DNA of 40,624 nt, taken from a virus. This document shows positions 38,832-40,624 of this stretch, one piece after another; position 1 is the first letter of the stretch; each line of letters starts with the position of its first letter. The notes beneath the pieces are model-generated. The model was not told where the DNA came from. It ran no database searches and saw nothing but the letters and a program-made list of their open reading frames with translations. The translations under genes were made by a program, and so were the position numbers. Location: IMG/VR virus record IMGVR_UViG_3300043570_001175, positions 1-40,624 of that record; one strand, 5' to 3'.

Positions 38832-40624
38832 CTACTTAGCTTCTAATTTAGTTACTCTTGCAATAAGGTTACTAATCATTAGTTCTTGCTGTTCAACTTT
38901 TTCACTTAGTTCCTTAACTGCCTCTACTAGGACAGCTGTCATACGCTGGTAGTAGACGCTGTCTACTTCTCCGTCCTTGTACTGTATTAGTTCTGGGAAG
39001 GTCTTGTGTACTTCTTCTGCTATAAATCCGATCTGTCTTCTATCTTCTCCTTTTCTCATAAAGGATACACCTTGTACGCTTTTCAGAGATTGTAAAGAAG
39101 ATGATAAAGCTAAAATACTTTCCTTGTATTTTAATGCAGAAGATTCTGATAGTGCAGCAACAGTTAACGTAGTCCCATCAAAGGTCATGTTACCACTACC
39201 GGCTGGGTTATTAGATCCGTCCTTGTATACTACCTGGTTAGCAGAACCTGCTACCGGGCCAGTTGAACCAGTTATACCTTGAATACCTTGAGTAGCAGAA
39301 CCGGTAGTACCTTGAATACCTTGAGTAGCAGTACCAGTTGTTCCTTGGATACCTTGAGTGGCAGTTCCTGTTATACCTTGAATACCTTGAGTAGCAGTAC
39401 CAGTTGTTCCTTGGATACCTTGAGTGGCAGTTCCTGTTATACCTTGAATACCTTGAGTGGCAGTTCCTGTTATACCTTGAATACCTTGAGTGGCAGTTCC
39501 TGTTATACCTTGAATACCTTGAGTGGCAGTTCCTGTTATACCTTGAATGCCTTGAGTTGCTGTACCGGTTGTTCCTTGAATACCTTGAGTACCTTCTATA
39601 CCTTGAATTCCTTGAGTACCGGTGATACCTTGAATACCTTGAGTAGCAGTACCGGTAGTACCTTGAATTCCTTGAACACCTTGCAAGCTTAAGGAAGTAT
39701 TGTACCCAATAACCTTAGTGGAGGTATTGAATACTACTATGTTGGTATCTGCAGCTGTGGGAAGTGAGACAAGTCTAACTGATCCGCTAATCTGAGTGTC
39801 ACCTGCCGCAATAATATTTTCCTGATTAAACTTACCAATCTTAACTGTATTATCAGCAAATGCTTCGATTACCGGCAAGCCGGCAATTGTGTTTACTGAG
39901 AATAAAGAGTTTGAAAGATCGTCGCTTATCTCAAATAGTCTTCCGTTGTTCCCGTCTACTGCAAAGATGGTAGTGTTGGCAGTTGAACCTGATCCTACTA
40001 CTCTAAGTATTTCAGCTGAAGATGCACTTACTAGTAGTTTTGCTCCGTCAAAAGTAAACCCTGGTTCTGCGACTGCTGCATTAGAGGTTCCGTCTGAAGT
40101 TAAAACTCGGTTGTTAACCGCTCCTGATATAGTTGAAAATCCCGGACCTTGAATACCCTGTACACCTTGAGTACCTGTCGTACCTTGAGTACCTGTTGTT
40201 CCTTGGGTACCTGTTGTTCCTTGAGTACCAGTTGTTCCTTGAATTCCTTGGGAACCTTCTATGCCTTGAATACCTTGAGTAGCAGTACCAGTTGTACCTT
40301 GAATACCTTGTGTGGCAGTTCCTGTTGTACCTTGAATACCTTGTGTGGCAGTACCAGTTGTTCCTTGAATACCTTGAGTGGCAGTTCCGGTAATACCTTG
40401 AATACCTTGAGTTGCTGTTCCTGTTGTTCCTTGTACACCTTGAATACCTTGGGTGGCAGTACCTGTTGTACCTTGTACACCTTGAATACCTTGAGTAGCA
40501 GTACCTGTTGTACCTTGTACACCTTGAATACCTTGAGTAGCAGTACCTGTTGTACCTTGTACACCTTGAATACCTTGAGTAGCAGTACCTGTTGTACCTT
40601 GTACACCTTGAATACCTTGAGTAG
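38832..40624 (-). CDS. collagen-like tail fibre protein, 5' end beyond window
   Basis: A large fibre gene open to the right edge: at least 597 residues. In order: a collagen-like block (40144-40624), a non-repeat module with NNRVLTSDGTSNAA and LFEISDDLSNSLFSVNTIAG (common in phage fibres), a second collagen-like block (about 39250-39690), then NQVVYKDGSNNPAGSGNMTFDG and an S74-type chaperone (SSALKYKESI, DRRQIGFIAEEVHKTFPELI, YQRMTAVLVEAVKEL, coiled-coil end). A TTG at 39876-39878 looks like a start but the frame continues upstream without a stop, so it is not one. Expected to be a trimeric fibre with a self-releasing chaperone. Confidence 0.85.
   Translation of the reverse strand, partial: TQGIQGVQGTTGTATQGIQGVQGTTGTATQGIQGVQGTTGTATQGIQGVQGTTGTATQGIQGVQGTTGTATQGIQGITGTATQGIQGTTGTATQGIQGTTGTATQGIQGTTGTATQGIQGIEGSQGIQGTTGTQGTTGTQGTTGTQGTTGTQGVQGIQGPGFSTISGAVNNRVLTSDGTSNAAVAEPGFTFDGAKLLVSASSAEILRVVGSGSTANTTIFAVDGNNGRLFEISDDLSNSLFSVNTIAGLPVIEAFADNTVKIGKFNQENIIAAGDTQISGSVRLVSLPTAADTNIVVFNTSTKVIGYNTSLSLQGVQGIQGTTGTATQGIQGITGTQGIQGIEGTQGIQGTTGTATQGIQGITGTATQGIQGITGTATQGIQGITGTATQGIQGITGTATQGIQGTTGTATQGIQGITGTATQGIQGTTGTATQGIQGTTGSATQGIQGITGSTGPVAGSANQVVYKDGSNNPAGSGNMTFDGTTLTVAALSESSALKYKESILALSSSLQSLKSVQGVSFMRKGEDRRQIGFIAEEVHKTFPELIQYKDGEVDSVYYQRMTAVLVEAVKELSEKVEQQELMISNLIARVTKLEAK
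39424..39555 (-). repeat. 33-bp tandem repeat in the fibre gene (4 copies)
   Basis: Four head-to-tail 33-base copies, identical except one base in the last. They encode the 11-residue unit GIQGITGTATQ: two Gly-x-x triplets plus a five-residue break. Similar but more diverged copies flank them from about 39250 to 39690. Unit length is divisible by three, so copy number can change without frameshift. Confidence 0.85.
40453..40620 (-). repeat. 42-bp tandem repeat in the fibre gene (4 copies, continues off edge)
   Basis: Four 42-base copies in a row, the last three identical and the array running past the window end. They encode a 14-residue unit GIQGVQGTTGTATQ. The unit differs in length from the 33-bp array of the downstream block, so the two arrays expanded separately. 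Confidence 0.85.

Noticed and set aside
39279-39692. Plus-strand open frames opposite the collagen repeats
   Set aside because: Low-complexity mirror of the repeat array, no start context, antisense to a clear fibre gene.
39876-39878. TTG as start of the collagen-like fibre gene
   Set aside because: The frame is open with good fibre sequence from this point to the right edge, so the gene begins outside the window.
40259-40606. Minus-strand repeat frame KVFKVYKVQQVLLL
   Set aside because: Out-of-frame reading of the same tandem repeats that encode the collagen-like fibre.
39250-40624. CRISPR array
   Set aside because: The 33- and 42-bp units are direct repeats without unique spacers and lie in a coding frame.
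1-40624. tRNA genes or insertion sequences
   Set aside because: No cloverleaf-like segment, transposase or terminal inverted repeat was seen by reading the gaps, which are all under 120 bases.

Overview
This window is a piece of a contractile-tailed (myovirus) phage genome with T4-like logic. Tail sheath, tail tube, LysM-type and hub baseplate proteins and a tape measure lie beside a T4-style replication set: gp32-like SSB, UvsX-like recombinase, RNase H/FEN nuclease, DnaB/gp41-like helicase. It differs from T4 in using a short family A DNA polymerase. Most start codons have no Shine-Dalgarno sequence but AT- or A-rich upstream bases, and the one plus-strand gene has a Bacteroidota-like lipoprotein signal. 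I therefore infer a phage of a Bacteroidota host, probably aquatic. No terminase, portal or capsid gene is in the window.

Nearly all genes are on the minus strand, so transcription runs from high to low coordinates. In that order: (1) 40624-35721, four tail-fibre genes: a collagen-like fibre cut by the right edge, then three paralogues with short beta-roll-type repeats, all ending in Peptidase_S74-like chaperone domains. (2) 35685-31023, two small unknown proteins mixed with a glycan-modification group (sulfotransferase, GT9-like glycosyltransferase, GH130/GH43-like propeller, TPR plus FkbM methyltransferase). (3) 30985-21099, LamG-type adhesin paralogues, one with a glycine-rich domain and one with a fibrinogen-like domain, plus small proteins, two of them under 60 residues. 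(4) 21044-10379, the tail module: sheath, tube, tail assembly chaperone pair with a probable programmed frameshift at a T7 run, tape measure, baseplate proteins, and a large hub carrying a C-terminal M15-type peptidase. (5) 10338-467, replication and nucleotide metabolism: polymerase, SSB, recombinase, nuclease, helicase and class I ribonucleotide reductase. (6) At the left end, a lone plus-strand lipoprotein gene closed by a bidirectional terminator, and the start of one more minus-strand gene.

The main regulatory signal is an 8-mer, TATTTATA on the coding strand, found 12 times, each time in the gap before a gene start and several times just after a terminator-like hairpin. It is the exact reverse complement of the T4 late promoter core TATAAATA. 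I read it as this phage's promoter element, but three copies lie so close to the ATG that the transcripts would be leaderless or the motif does something else.

Most interesting points: the inverted late-promoter-like motif; the +1/-2 frameshift candidate; a family A polymerase with altered active-site motifs and an apparently dead exonuclease domain; three 11-nt-phased repeats in the ssb leader; the sulfotransferase/glycosyltransferase/methyltransferase group among the adhesins; and the expanded LamG and S74 fibre families.
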